NCBI GenBank assembly: GCA_012838795.1
Contig: DUOO01000015.1
Location: forward strand, 1-64,000
Reading direction: 5' to 3'
Origin: Clostridiaceae bacterium
Lineage (GTDB): Bacteria; Bacillota; Clostridia; Saccharofermentanales; DTU023
DNA length: 64,000 bases
Shown: one piece after another, positions 1 to 7,900 of the stretch
How the letters are laid out: each line of letters starts with the position of its first letter
How positions within the stretch are numbered: position 1 is the stretch's first letter
Notes under the pieces: model-generated
Told to the model about the DNA's origin: nothing
Databases searched by the model: none
The model's input: the letters and a program-made list of their open reading frames with translations, nothing else
Made by a program: the position numbers and the translations under genes

Positions 1-48
1 CGGTTCATACCCGGACGGTCGTAAGTTCAAATCTTACCGCCGCTACCA
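1..48 (+). tRNA. tRNA-Met (CAU), 3' part only
   Basis: This is the 3' part of a tRNA cut by the window start. The anticodon arm closes CGG/CCG around loop TTCATAC, giving anticodon CAT. The T arm is GTAAG/CTTAC with loop TTCAAAT, followed by a seven-base acceptor strand, discriminator A and an encoded CCA. The loop and stem look like elongator Met rather than initiator, which usually has three G:C pairs (GGG/CCC) in this stem. The 5' half, and so the D arm, is not visible, and tRNA-Ile2 (CAU precursor) cannot be fully excluded. Confidence 0.85.
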
Positions 49-52
49 AGAT

Positions 53-127
53 GGCCCGTTGGTCAAGAGGTTAAGACACCGCCCTTTCACGGCGGAATCA
101 GGGGTTCGATTCCCCTACGGGTCACCA
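53..127 (+). tRNA. tRNA-Glu (UUC)
   Basis: A complete cloverleaf can be drawn. The acceptor GGCCCGT pairs with ACGGGTC (one G:U). The anticodon loop CTTTCAC gives TTC, and the T arm is AGGGG/CCCCT around TTCGATT. Discriminator A and an encoded CCA finish it. It lies four bases after the preceding tRNA-Met, so the two are probably one transcript that ends at the hairpin just downstream. Confidence 0.95.
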
Positions 128-131
128 TTAT

Positions 132-164
132 AGCCTGTAATGACTCGGATTACAGGCTGTTTTA
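132..164 (+). terminator. Rho-independent terminator of the tRNA cluster
   Basis: A perfect 10-bp stem (AGCCTGTAAT / ATTACAGGCT, 132-141 and 149-158) with a seven-base loop is followed by GTTTT. It sits five bases after the CCA end of tRNA-Glu. Confidence 0.85.
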
Positions 165-242
165 ATTAAAAGGTGATTAGGATACAACTATTGTTAAACG
201 TATTATATATATATGAGCAAATTCCTGAATGGAGGTGTTAGG

Positions 243-440
243 ATGGCTAAATGTGAAATTTGTCAAAAAGATATACATTTTGGTAGAAAAATTAAGATGA
301 CACGTTCTCAGATCTCACGCCGTGGTCTCAGACAACAAAAAGCCAATGTGAAACGCGTTCGTGTGATGGCAAACGGTACACCAAGAAGAATGAATGTTTG
401 CACACGTTGTCTCCGTTCTGATAAAGTCGAACGAGCTTAA
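243..440 (+). CDS. rpmB: 50S ribosomal protein L28
   Basis: A 65-residue protein of the usual bacterial L28 length. It binds 23S rRNA in the large subunit. It starts MAKCEIC and carries the cysteine pairs CEIC (residues 4-7) and CTRC near the end, as in zinc-binding (C+) forms of L28, with a basic centre. I chose the ATG at 243 because GGAGG lies eight bases upstream (231-235). An upstream in-frame ATG at 213 lacks a ribosome site and would add ten unrelated residues. It is a single gene followed directly by a terminator. Confidence 0.95.
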   Translation: MAKCEICQKDIHFGRKIKMTRSQISRRGLRQQKANVKRVRVMANGTPRRMNVCTRCLRSDKVERA

Positions 441-463
441 TAATATCGCATTTCTGTTTCACG

Positions 464-508
464 GGACTGTCTCAAAAAAGTATAATTTGGGGATAGTCCT
501 TTTTTTTA
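464..508 (+). terminator. Rho-independent terminator after rpmB
   Basis: GGACTGTC (464-471) can pair with GATAGTCC (492-499), with one G:U pair, and is followed directly by a run of T residues. It is 23 bases after the rpmB stop. Confidence 0.8.
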
Positions 509-601
509 TTTTTTATAGAGATCATGATTATCTCGTTTTTGAATCTGTTTTTACCCAAATACAATATTTCGGATTTTTATATTAATCATAAAATAGGTAA
601 C

Positions 602-1702
602 CTAATCCCAAGCGTCTTGGGTGTAGGTTGCGGTAAATGTTCCGGGGAAGCCTGATTGTTCTAATTTATTTAATGCATAATCTCGTTTTGTATATGAGTT
701 GTATATTGCAAAAATTGTAGGTCCGCTTCCGGTGAAACGTACAAATTGCGAACCGGTTTGCTTGAATGCATGACAAATATTTTGCAAATGAGGATATTTG
801 TGCAGAATTGGCGAAGTGAAATCATTGGAAAAATACTCGTTCATTGATTTTAAGCCGGTATGAATAATTTGATTATAGTGATCGAAAGTTTTTTGATCTG
901 CTAATTTAAGTTTAGTTAAAGGTTGTGCATTAAGTTCTTGAAAAGCTTCAGCGGTTAAGACCGTTTCCGGCGGACTATAGATTAAAACAGGTTTTCCGGA
1001 AAAACTGTTTAACGGGCTGATTATCTCGCCTATTCCCTCGCATAAAGCAGTTCCGCGCTGTAAACAGAAAGGAACATCGGCACCGATTGAGACAGCGATT
1101 TTCAATAGTTCAGCTTTTGTAATGACATTAATCTGATTATTTCTTTCATCATTAATATGTCCGGCAGAGTAAATGTTGTTGAAAAAGTTCGTAATATTTG
1201 ACGTATCTTGCGAATCATCTTGGTTTAAGGAAGATGCACATTGAAAAAAGATGCGAGATTGAGGATTGTTATACAAATTCGCCAGACCGCGTAAAACAGC
1301 TGCTCCGTTTGCACTTCCGCCTGCTAATCCTGCGGCTAAAGAAATGTTTTTAACTAAAGAAATAGTTAGATTTGCTTTTAACTTAAAATATTCTAAAAAG
1401 GTTTTAGCACTGCGATAAGCTATGTTTTCCTTTCCGCTGCTTAAGGCAGCATTGTCAGAAAACAGGGAAATAATCGTTTCATCAGCAGGATTTATCGGTT
1501 TTAGTGTTAATTCGATGATATCGTGCAAAGCCAAAGACTGCATAATTGAATGTAGTTGATGGTAATTATCCGGTCTTTTTCCCAGAATATTTAAACTCAA
1601 ATTTATTTTTGCTTGTGCTCGCAATTTACAATGTGCTTGCTTGCGGTCCACTCTAATCTTATCGGTTCGTTGACTAGAGAAAATCGGGTGAATCTTTTTC
1701 AA
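602..1702 (-). CDS. ispE: 4-diphosphocytidyl-2-C-methyl-D-erythritol kinase, with insertion
   Basis: GHMP-family kinase of the non-mevalonate (MEP) isoprenoid pathway; it phosphorylates the 2-hydroxyl of CDP-methylerythritol. Visible motifs are AKINLSLNILGKRPDNYHQL (residues 31-50, catalytic Lys32), the glycine-rich ATP loop AAGLAGGSANGAA (123-135), GADVPF with the catalytic Asp209, and the C-terminal FTGSGPTIFAIY. At 366 residues it is well above the usual 280-300: there are about 25 extra residues at the N terminus and an Asn/Ser/Asp-rich insert at about 146-193, between the ATP loop and the GADVPF motif. The start is TTG at 1702, preceded by AGGAG seven bases upstream and lying inside the end of the YitT-family gene (29-base overlap), so translation is probably coupled. 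A later GTG at residue 18 is a possible alternative. Confidence 0.92.
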   Translation of the reverse strand: MKKIHPIFSSQRTDKIRVDRKQAHCKLRAQAKINLSLNILGKRPDNYHQLHSIMQSLALHDIIELTLKPINPADETIISLFSDNAALSSGKENIAYRSAKTFLEYFKLKANLTISLVKNISLAAGLAGGSANGAAVLRGLANLYNNPQSRIFFQCASSLNQDDSQDTSNITNFFNNIYSAGHINDERNNQINVITKAELLKIAVSIGADVPFCLQRGTALCEGIGEIISPLNSFSGKPVLIYSPPETVLTAEAFQELNAQPLTKLKLADQKTFDHYNQIIHTGLKSMNEYFSNDFTSPILHKYPHLQNICHAFKQTGSQFVRFTGSGPTIFAIYNSYTKRDYALNKLEQSGFPGTFTATYTQDAWD

Positions 1703-2630
1703 ATCCTTCTCCTAAAACTTCACGTGCTTCCGTTACTATTATGAAAGCATTCGGGTCAATTGCTTCAACCATTTTTTTTAATTCCGGTAATTGCCTGCTC
1801 GACATTACGCAAAAGATCATACCACGATTTTTCTTACTGTACATCCCTTTAGCTTTTAATCCGGTTGCACCTCGGTCTAATTTCACAAAAATTTCATCGG
1901 CTATTTCGTTATGTTTATCTGAAATGATATAGGCTATCCGCGATACCTCGAGTCCCTCTAAAGTAATATCGATAAATTTTGCAGTCAGCCACATTGCGAC
2001 AAATGAGTACATAGTTATGATCAGAATGTCCGACTCAATATTTTGATAGAAAAACAAACTTGAAGTGACAATGATTATATCAAGGATCAAAGATATTTTC
2101 CCGATTGAAACTGAAGGGAATCTTCGATGGAAAATTACGGCGATAATATCTGTTCCGCCCGTAGTAAATCCGCTGCGCAATATTAAGCCCAGCGCAATGC
2201 CGAAGATGATTCCGCCAAACAGACAAAAGATAAGCAGATCCGGTTTGCCGTTGATTGTAGGCTTGTTAAGATACTTTTCAAACCAGGAGACCATCGGTTT
2301 TTCCGTTATTGTCAAAGCAAAAGAATATAGGGTTGAACCGATAATACTTTTATAGACAAATCGCCAACTGACTTTGATCCAGCCTAATATTAACAGCGGC
2401 AGGTTGAGGATGGCAACAATAACACCTAAAGGCAAAAACTCTCCCCGTCCTGTTAACTGGAAAATAATTGAACCGATGCCTGTAATTCCACCGGTAGTCA
2501 ACATCAAAGGGGTGTAGAAAATATTTATTGCAACAGCGGAAAGTAATGAGCCGAAAATTAAAAAACATAAAGAGCGAAATTGTTGCAGAATATGTTTTTG
2601 TTTGGATGAACCGGAATGTGAAATTCCCAT
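1674..2630 (-). CDS. YitT-family membrane protein (DUF161/DUF2179)
   Basis: Integral membrane protein with about five or six hydrophobic segments in residues 20-230, including the family-typical TTGGITGIG and GLILRSGFTTGGTDIIA motifs. A soluble C-terminal DUF2179-like domain ends in DPNAFIIVTEAREVLGEGF. The biochemical role of the family is not established. I chose ATG 2630 because GGAGG lies just before it; the ATG at 2642 overlaps that ribosome site. It is followed by ispE with a 29-base overlap, forming a two-gene operon, but no functional link between the two is known. Confidence 0.9.
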   Translation of the reverse strand: MGISHSGSSKQKHILQQFRSLCFLIFGSLLSAVAINIFYTPLMLTTGGITGIGSIIFQLTGRGEFLPLGVIVAILNLPLLILGWIKVSWRFVYKSIIGSTLYSFALTITEKPMVSWFEKYLNKPTINGKPDLLIFCLFGGIIFGIALGLILRSGFTTGGTDIIAVIFHRRFPSVSIGKISLILDIIIVTSSLFFYQNIESDILIITMYSFVAMWLTAKFIDITLEGLEVSRIAYIISDKHNEIADEIFVKLDRGATGLKAKGMYSKKNRGMIFCVMSSRQLPELKKMVEAIDPNAFIIVTEAREVLGEGFEKDSPDFL

Positions 2631-2783
2631 TGCTGCCTCCATATATAATAGTATTATCCTTTTTATACATCAGATAAAATGCTGTTCTGTTAAAACCAGG
2701 ATGTATTATAGATAACAACAGAAACAAACTTATGCACTAAATGTATAATCACATGTATCATATCATATTCTGTACATCAATAC

Positions 2784-3845
2784 TTATTGAGTTATTATAC
2801 CGCCGCCGATACAACGTTCGCCTTGATAAAAAACGGCAGCTTGACCCGGGGTGATTGCTCTTTGCGGTTCGATACAACGGACCTCTGCATAATTTTGATC
2901 TTGATTGGCATGTTGATCAATGATCGCCTTTGCTTTTTTTGCCTGATAACGATTTGTTACTTCAATTTCTAGTGGTAATTCCGGTTTGACTAAAGTGTTC
3001 CATTTGACATCTTTGACTGAATAATCGGATGTCATTAAATCTTGCGGTTCACCAATTGTGATTTGATTGGTTGAAGAATCAATTTTTGTGACAAAGACTT
3101 TTTTGCCAAACGACATTCCTAAATTTTTTCTTTGCCCTATTGTATAATTACCTATTCCGAGATGTTTGCCCAGAATATTGCCTTGCGAATCTACAAAATT
3201 TCCGGGTTTACCGATTGCATTGAATTCGGTCAGCAAATCACGATAGGATTTATTGCGGGAAATAAAACAAATATCTTGGCTGTCACTTAGAGAATCTGTA
3301 GCAAATCCGATGTTTGCGGCAATTGATCGGACTTCTTTTTTATCTAGTGCACCCAGGGGGAAAAGTATGCGAGACAATTGGTCTTGAGACAAGTGATACA
3401 GAACATAACTCTGATCTTTGGCAATATTTGTTGCTTGCCATAATTGATACTCTTCTGAGTTTTCCTCTTTTATTATTCTTGCATAATGGCCGGTTGCTAA
3501 ATAGTCAAAATCACCATCTGACGCTTGTTCCATCAGATTAAACTTAAATTTTTGATTGCATATGACACAAGGGTTAGGAGTTAAGCCCGCTTGATATTGC
3601 ATGATAAATTCTCTGACAATTTCTGCAAAAAAAACTTGCTCTAAATCCAGTATCTGTAAAGGAATATTTAAGTAATCAGTGACATGTTTGACTCTGACAA
3701 GATCATGTTCGTCTCGTCGACAATCCTCCGTGTCACGCCATAATTTCATATATGCTCCGGTCACCCGAAAACCTTGTTGTTTTAAAAGATATGCTGCAAC
3801 TGTACTGTCAACACCGCCGCTCATGCCGAGCAAAACCTTTTTCAT
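2784..3845 (-). CDS. mnmA: tRNA-specific 2-thiouridylase MnmA
   Basis: ATP-dependent enzyme that thiolates U34 of tRNA Lys, Glu and Gln, taking sulfur from a desulfurase relay. The PP-loop SGGVDS is at residues 9-14. The two catalytic cysteines are in NPCVIC (Cys93) and SQDICFI (Cys193), and TGHYA is at about 118-122. The C-terminal beta-barrel region includes GQRKNLG and ends PGQAAVFYQGERCIGGGII. At 353 residues it has the normal length. It is transcribed divergently from the glucuronidase locus. Confidence 0.97.
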   Translation of the reverse strand: MKKVLLGMSGGVDSTVAAYLLKQQGFRVTGAYMKLWRDTEDCRRDEHDLVRVKHVTDYLNIPLQILDLEQVFFAEIVREFIMQYQAGLTPNPCVICNQKFKFNLMEQASDGDFDYLATGHYARIIKEENSEEYQLWQATNIAKDQSYVLYHLSQDQLSRILFPLGALDKKEVRSIAANIGFATDSLSDSQDICFISRNKSYRDLLTEFNAIGKPGNFVDSQGNILGKHLGIGNYTIGQRKNLGMSFGKKVFVTKIDSSTNQITIGEPQDLMTSDYSVKDVKWNTLVKPELPLEIEVTNRYQAKKAKAIIDQHANQDQNYAEVRCIEPQRAITPGQAAVFYQGERCIGGGIITQ

Positions 3846-4019
3846 TTATTTTTTCTCCTTTATCATTGAAGAATATTCTAAATATATTTGATTTGAATAA
3901 CAAGCATTCAAAAGATACCGATAAACACTCTTTACCTTGTATATATTTGTCAATATCTGCAACTTTTTTAGTGAATTGTTAAAAATTTACAATGAATTAT
4001 GCATATATTTATTGTTTTT

Positions 4020-4046
4020 TGTTATAATTAGATAGCTAGATAGCTA
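4020..4046 (+). promoter_or_regulatory. Extended -10 promoter and tandem 8-bp operator-like repeat before uidA
   Basis: An extended -10 element TGTTATAAT spans 4020-4028, with no convincing -35. Just downstream, where the transcript would begin, the octamer GATAGCTA occurs twice in direct tandem (4031-4046). Repeats over a start site are typical of repressor sites. No uid/uxu-type regulator gene is in the window, so the binding protein is unknown. Confidence 0.5.
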
Positions 4047-4074
4047 CTTTTTAAATATGAGAGGAGTAAAAAGC

Positions 4075-5871
4075 ATGTTATATCCTATTACAACCCAAAC
4101 AAGAACAGTACAATCATTGAACGGAGTCTGGAAATTCGCCCTGGAGAAAGAAGCTAACCCCAATGATGTCAGCACACCTTTAGAGACAAAAAAGAGTATG
4201 TCGGTTCCGGGTTCGTTTAATGATCAAGGCGTAACTCGCGATATCAGAATGCATGTAGGCTATGTATGGTATGAACGGGAATTTGTAGTTGCAGACAGTC
4301 TGTTAAATGAGAGAGTGGTTTTGCGCTTTGATGCAGCAACCCACGAAGCAGATGTTTATGTAAACGGACAATTTGTTGTTCATCACAAAGGCGGTTTTGT
4401 TCCTTTTGAAGCAGAAATTAATCAATTTATTAATTCAGGCAGAAACCGTGTAACTGTAAAATTGAGTAATATGATTGATTATACCAGCTTACCGGTCGGC
4501 AATTACTCCGAAACAACCGATACAGAAGGAAATGTTGTTCGTAAACTGTCGGAAAATTTCGACTTTTTCAATTATGCCGGTTTGAATCGTTATGTCAGAA
4601 TTTATACGACACCGAAAACATACATTTCGGATATAACAGTTACATATGATGTTGATCTGGAAAATTTAGCTGCTGATGTAAAAATTGCAACAGAAGCTGC
4701 AGGTGACTATGATGAAGTAAAAGTAACAATCTTAGATGAAGCTGATCAAGTTGTCGGTGAAGGTAACAGTGATTCTGCAATCAGTCTCAAAGAAATCAAC
4801 TTATGGCAACCGCTCAACGCCTATCTCTATAAAGCAAAAGTAGAGCTGATTAAAGATGGTGCCGTTGTTGATGTTTATGAGGAAGATTTCGGAATCAGAA
4901 CAGTTGAAGTAAAAGGCACACAATTCTTGATCAACGGAAAACCTTTCTATTTCAAAGGTGCCGGCAAACATGAAGACAGTTTTATCAACGGCCGTGGCAT
5001 CAATGAAGCTTACAATGTAGCGGATCTCAATATTATGCGTTGGATGGGTGCAAACTCTTTCCGTACTTCTCACTATCCGTATTCTGAAGAAATGATGCGT
5101 TTATGTGACCGTGAAGGTTTTGTTGTAATTGACGAATGTGCTGCTGTCGGTATGTTCGAAGGATTTAGTGTTGACTCGGCTTCCGGTATGGCTGCGAAAT
5201 CCACCTGGTCTGTATTAAATACAAAAGAAGCTCATGAACAAGGCATGTATGAATTAATCAAACGTGATAAGAATCATGCTTGTGTTGTGATGTGGTCGGT
5301 TATGAACGAACCTGATTCAGCAGGTCCGGGTTCTTATGAATACTTCAAATCTATTTTTGATTATTCCAGAAAATTAGATCCGCAAAACAGACCGTTTGCC
5401 TATGTCAATTTCCAAATTTGCGGTGTTGATAAAGATGTTTGTATGGAATTAAGTGATGTTATACTGCTAAATCGTTACTTCGGCTGGTACTGGGATACAG
5501 CGGACTTTGCATCGGCAGAGGCTCATTTGAGAGAAGACATGGCTGCCTGGCATGCAAAATTTCCTGACAAACCGATCATGTTCTGCGAATATGGTGCTGA
5601 TACGGTTGCCGGTTTACATGCTATTGCAGATATTCCGTTTACTGAAGATTATCAAGTAGAATACTACAAAATCAATTCTAAAGTATTTGATGAATGTGAT
5701 TACTTTGTCGGTGAACAATTATGGAACTTTGCCGACTTTGAAACCAAGACAGGTATCAACCGTGTTCAAGGTAACAAAAAAGGTGTCTTCACCCGCGGAC
5801 GTGATCCGAAAGCTGCAGCTCGCTGGTTAAGAGAGCGCTGGTTAAATATTCCGGATTTTGATTACAAATAG
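4075..5871 (+). CDS. uidA: Beta-glucuronidase (GH2)
   Basis: Glycoside hydrolase family 2 enzyme of 598 residues that releases D-glucuronate from beta-glucuronides in the cytoplasm (no signal peptide). The order is sugar-binding, immunoglobulin-like and TIM-barrel domains. The acid/base Glu412 is in MNEPD and the nucleophile Glu505 in CEYGAD. The NKK triplet at 567-569 gives the N-x-K pair that recognises the glucuronate carboxylate, which separates glucuronidases from beta-galactosidases. The segment matching the E. coli active-site loop is present and only slightly shorter. The start at 4075 has AGAGGAG upstream; the ATG at 4057 overlaps that site. It begins the glucuronide locus, in which the downstream uxaC, uxuB, uxuA, eda and kdgK products use the glucuronate. 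Confidence 0.96.
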   Translation: MLYPITTQTRTVQSLNGVWKFALEKEANPNDVSTPLETKKSMSVPGSFNDQGVTRDIRMHVGYVWYEREFVVADSLLNERVVLRFDAATHEADVYVNGQFVVHHKGGFVPFEAEINQFINSGRNRVTVKLSNMIDYTSLPVGNYSETTDTEGNVVRKLSENFDFFNYAGLNRYVRIYTTPKTYISDITVTYDVDLENLAADVKIATEAAGDYDEVKVTILDEADQVVGEGNSDSAISLKEINLWQPLNAYLYKAKVELIKDGAVVDVYEEDFGIRTVEVKGTQFLINGKPFYFKGAGKHEDSFINGRGINEAYNVADLNIMRWMGANSFRTSHYPYSEEMMRLCDREGFVVIDECAAVGMFEGFSVDSASGMAAKSTWSVLNTKEAHEQGMYELIKRDKNHACVVMWSVMNEPDSAGPGSYEYFKSIFDYSRKLDPQNRPFAYVNFQICGVDKDVCMELSDVILLNRYFGWYWDTADFASAEAHLREDMAAWHAKFPDKPIMFCEYGADTVAGLHAIADIPFTEDYQVEYYKINSKVFDECDYFVGEQLWNFADFETKTGINRVQGNKKGVFTRGRDPKAAARWLRERWLNIPDFDYK

Positions 5872-5925
5872 TTCCTCAAAAAATCTGTGTTTTATAGAGA
5901 AAACAGTGAATTAAAGATAATTTCA

Positions 5926-5961
5926 GATAGACAAGAAACTTTCAACAGTTTCTTGTCTATC
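5926..5961 (+). repeat. Perfect 15-bp inverted repeat between uidA and the permease gene
   Basis: GATAGACAAGAAACT (5926-5940) and its exact complement (5947-5961) flank a six-base loop. The sequence after it is ATAATTAAAA, with no T-run on either strand, so it is not a standard terminator. It lies 28 bases before the permease start and could be an mRNA processing or stability hairpin, or an operator. Confidence 0.85.
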
Positions 5962-5989
5962 ATAATTAAAACTAATTAAGGAGATATAT

Positions 5990-7321
5990 ATGACAGCAAC
6001 TCAAAAAGAGAAAAAGATGGGTGTATTTGATATCATTGGCGGTATCTTTAAGCCTATTCTCATCGTTATTATCGGAGCAGGCGTTCTGCAGGCGGTACGA
6101 GACGTTCTGGTTCAGGTCGGAGCTATTTCCAAAGTCAGCAGCAGCTATATTTTCTTGGATGGTTTAGGCAATGCGGTATTCTACTTTTTGCCTATTTTCC
6201 TGGCAATTGCCAGTGCGCAGGTATTTAAAGCTACTCCGTTTTTAGCTGCGGCAACGGCTGCTTTTTTACTATATCCAAATATTGTCAATATGTATGAATG
6301 GGCAAACAATGTAGGCTGGAATCTCACATTATTCGGTGCCATACCGATTACCTATGCCAAATATCCAAGCAGTGTTTTGCCGATCATTCTTATCGTTTAT
6401 GTTCAGTCCAAAATAGAGCCGTTATTAAAGAAGATTATCCCGGATTTATTGATGTCTATTTTATTTCCTGTATTGACTTTGTTTGTTACATGTATCAGCG
6501 GAATTATCATTTTGGGACCGATCGGAACTTGGATCGGTGACGCTTTGGCAGCCGGAATTACATGGTTAAATAATACGGTTTCATGGCTTGTACCGACCGT
6601 TGTCGGAGCTATGAGTCCATTCCTTGTTATTACCGGGTCACATTATTCATTGTTCCCGGTTGCTACACAGAACCTGGCTCAATTAGGCTATGATACAGTT
6701 TTAATACCGGGTATGATGGCTTCCAATATGGCACTTGCAGGTGTTTCGTTTGCGATTGCCATTCGCTCCAAACAAAAAATGTATAAGAGTTATAGTGCTT
6801 CTGCCGGAATAACTTCGCTTTTCGGTATTTCACAATCCTCCTTATATGGTAATGCGATTCCCCTGAAAAAACCTTTATATGCTTCGATTATCGGCGGCGG
6901 TATCGGCGGATTCTATGCCGGTATTACAGCGATTAAAGCAAGAAGCTTCGTTACGCCTGGACTGTTAGCTTTAGTCGGTTTCTCAAGTGACACAGGTAAT
7001 CTGATTAATTCGATATTAACCTGTGTAATTTCTTTTGCTGCGACATTTGCTTTAACGATTATTATGGGATTTGAAGAGCCTGATGCCAATACTGTGGCAG
7101 AACTTACCGGTCAGGCTATTTCCGAAGAGGAAAGCTCTGACATGCAAAAAGCTGCGGAAGAAGCAAGAGATACTGCCAGTGAAGCTGAAGTTGCTGCTGC
7201 TGAAATCGGATATGAAGCGGAAAAAGCAACCATCACCAGTGGCGCAACACAACTTGGACAAGATCTTGGTTTAACAGAAAAGGAAGAAAAGTCTGCAGAT
7301 AAACCGGATGCAAAAGAGTAG
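5990..7321 (+). CDS. PTS EIIC-like permease without EIIA or EIIB domains
   Basis: Polytopic membrane protein of 443 residues resembling the EIIC domain of the glucose/glucoside PTS family, with about ten hydrophobic segments up to residue 365. Family signatures include PFLAAATAAFLLYPN (83-97), GSHYSLFPV with the conserved His218, and SLYGNAIPLKKP (284-295). The usual GITEP motif is replaced by GISQS (279-283), so its glutamate is missing. There is no EIIB phosphocysteine domain or EIIA domain in this gene or nearby. The tail (about 370-443) is Ala/Glu-rich, probably cytoplasmic and helical. Lying directly after uidA, it probably imports glucuronides, perhaps without phosphorylation, since UidA acts on unphosphorylated substrate; this is inference. 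The ribosome site is AAGGAG. Confidence 0.8.
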   Translation: MTATQKEKKMGVFDIIGGIFKPILIVIIGAGVLQAVRDVLVQVGAISKVSSSYIFLDGLGNAVFYFLPIFLAIASAQVFKATPFLAAATAAFLLYPNIVNMYEWANNVGWNLTLFGAIPITYAKYPSSVLPIILIVYVQSKIEPLLKKIIPDLLMSILFPVLTLFVTCISGIIILGPIGTWIGDALAAGITWLNNTVSWLVPTVVGAMSPFLVITGSHYSLFPVATQNLAQLGYDTVLIPGMMASNMALAGVSFAIAIRSKQKMYKSYSASAGITSLFGISQSSLYGNAIPLKKPLYASIIGGGIGGFYAGITAIKARSFVTPGLLALVGFSSDTGNLINSILTCVISFAATFALTIIMGFEEPDANTVAELTGQAISEEESSDMQKAAEEARDTASEAEVAAAEIGYEAEKATITSGATQLGQDLGLTEKEEKSADKPDAKE

Positions 7322-7332
7322 TCAGGAGGGAA

Positions 7333-7836
7333 ATGATGAAAAAGATTTCAATTATATTGACCGTCATTTTACTTTTCAGTTTGGTTGGCTGCAGCAAAGC
7401 AGAAAAAAAGGAATTTACCTCACATATACCTCCGGAGACTGCTGAAGTTGGTCAGGATATTCAGATTGATGAAACTAATCATATTGAAATTACTGATATA
7501 AATATTAAAGAATTCGAAGATTCGAAATATGTTGTAATTACCTATGATTGGACTAATGATTCAAAAAGTGCGGCCACATCTGATAAGAGTTTTACAATAA
7601 CGGCTTCTCAGGACGATGTAGGACTGAAGCCCAATTTGAAAGTTGTTGAAGATAAGAAAAAATTGGTAACGCAGATTGAAGGAGGAGAGACTTTAAGCGG
7701 AATGGAGCAAGGTTTTGCTTTACGCAATGAAGAATCACCTGTTATATTATCTATCAAAGGAAAAATGTTCTCAGTATTTATTGATGGGAAACCTCAATCA
7801 GCTTATCCGGTCAAGGTTACAGTAGAGTTACCATAG
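7333..7836 (+). CDS. Predicted lipoprotein, DUF5067-like
   Basis: A 167-residue protein with a lipoprotein signal: MMKKISIIL, a hydrophobic core, and lipobox LVGC (acylated Cys20). The mature part has the pattern VVITYDWTNDSKSA..SFTITASQDD, a beta-rich extracellular fold like that in DUF5067 lipoproteins of Firmicutes; I place it there from memory of the pattern. It starts 11 bases after the permease with a strong AGGAGGG site (ATG at 7333 or 7336), so it is cotranscribed. It may bind or present glucuronides at the membrane, but nothing in the sequence proves this. Confidence 0.7.
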   Translation: MMKKISIILTVILLFSLVGCSKAEKKEFTSHIPPETAEVGQDIQIDETNHIEITDINIKEFEDSKYVVITYDWTNDSKSAATSDKSFTITASQDDVGLKPNLKVVEDKKKLVTQIEGGETLSGMEQGFALRNEESPVILSIKGKMFSVFIDGKPQSAYPVKVTVELP

Positions 7837-7900
7837 TAATATTTGAAAAACCACATAATAATTAATCATAAAATGTGAAATTGCTGAAAGGGATTATATT

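Noticed and set aside
394-585. 63-residue plus-strand frame after rpmB
   Set aside because: It overlaps rpmB and the terminator hairpin with its T-run; no ribosome site or recognisable protein.
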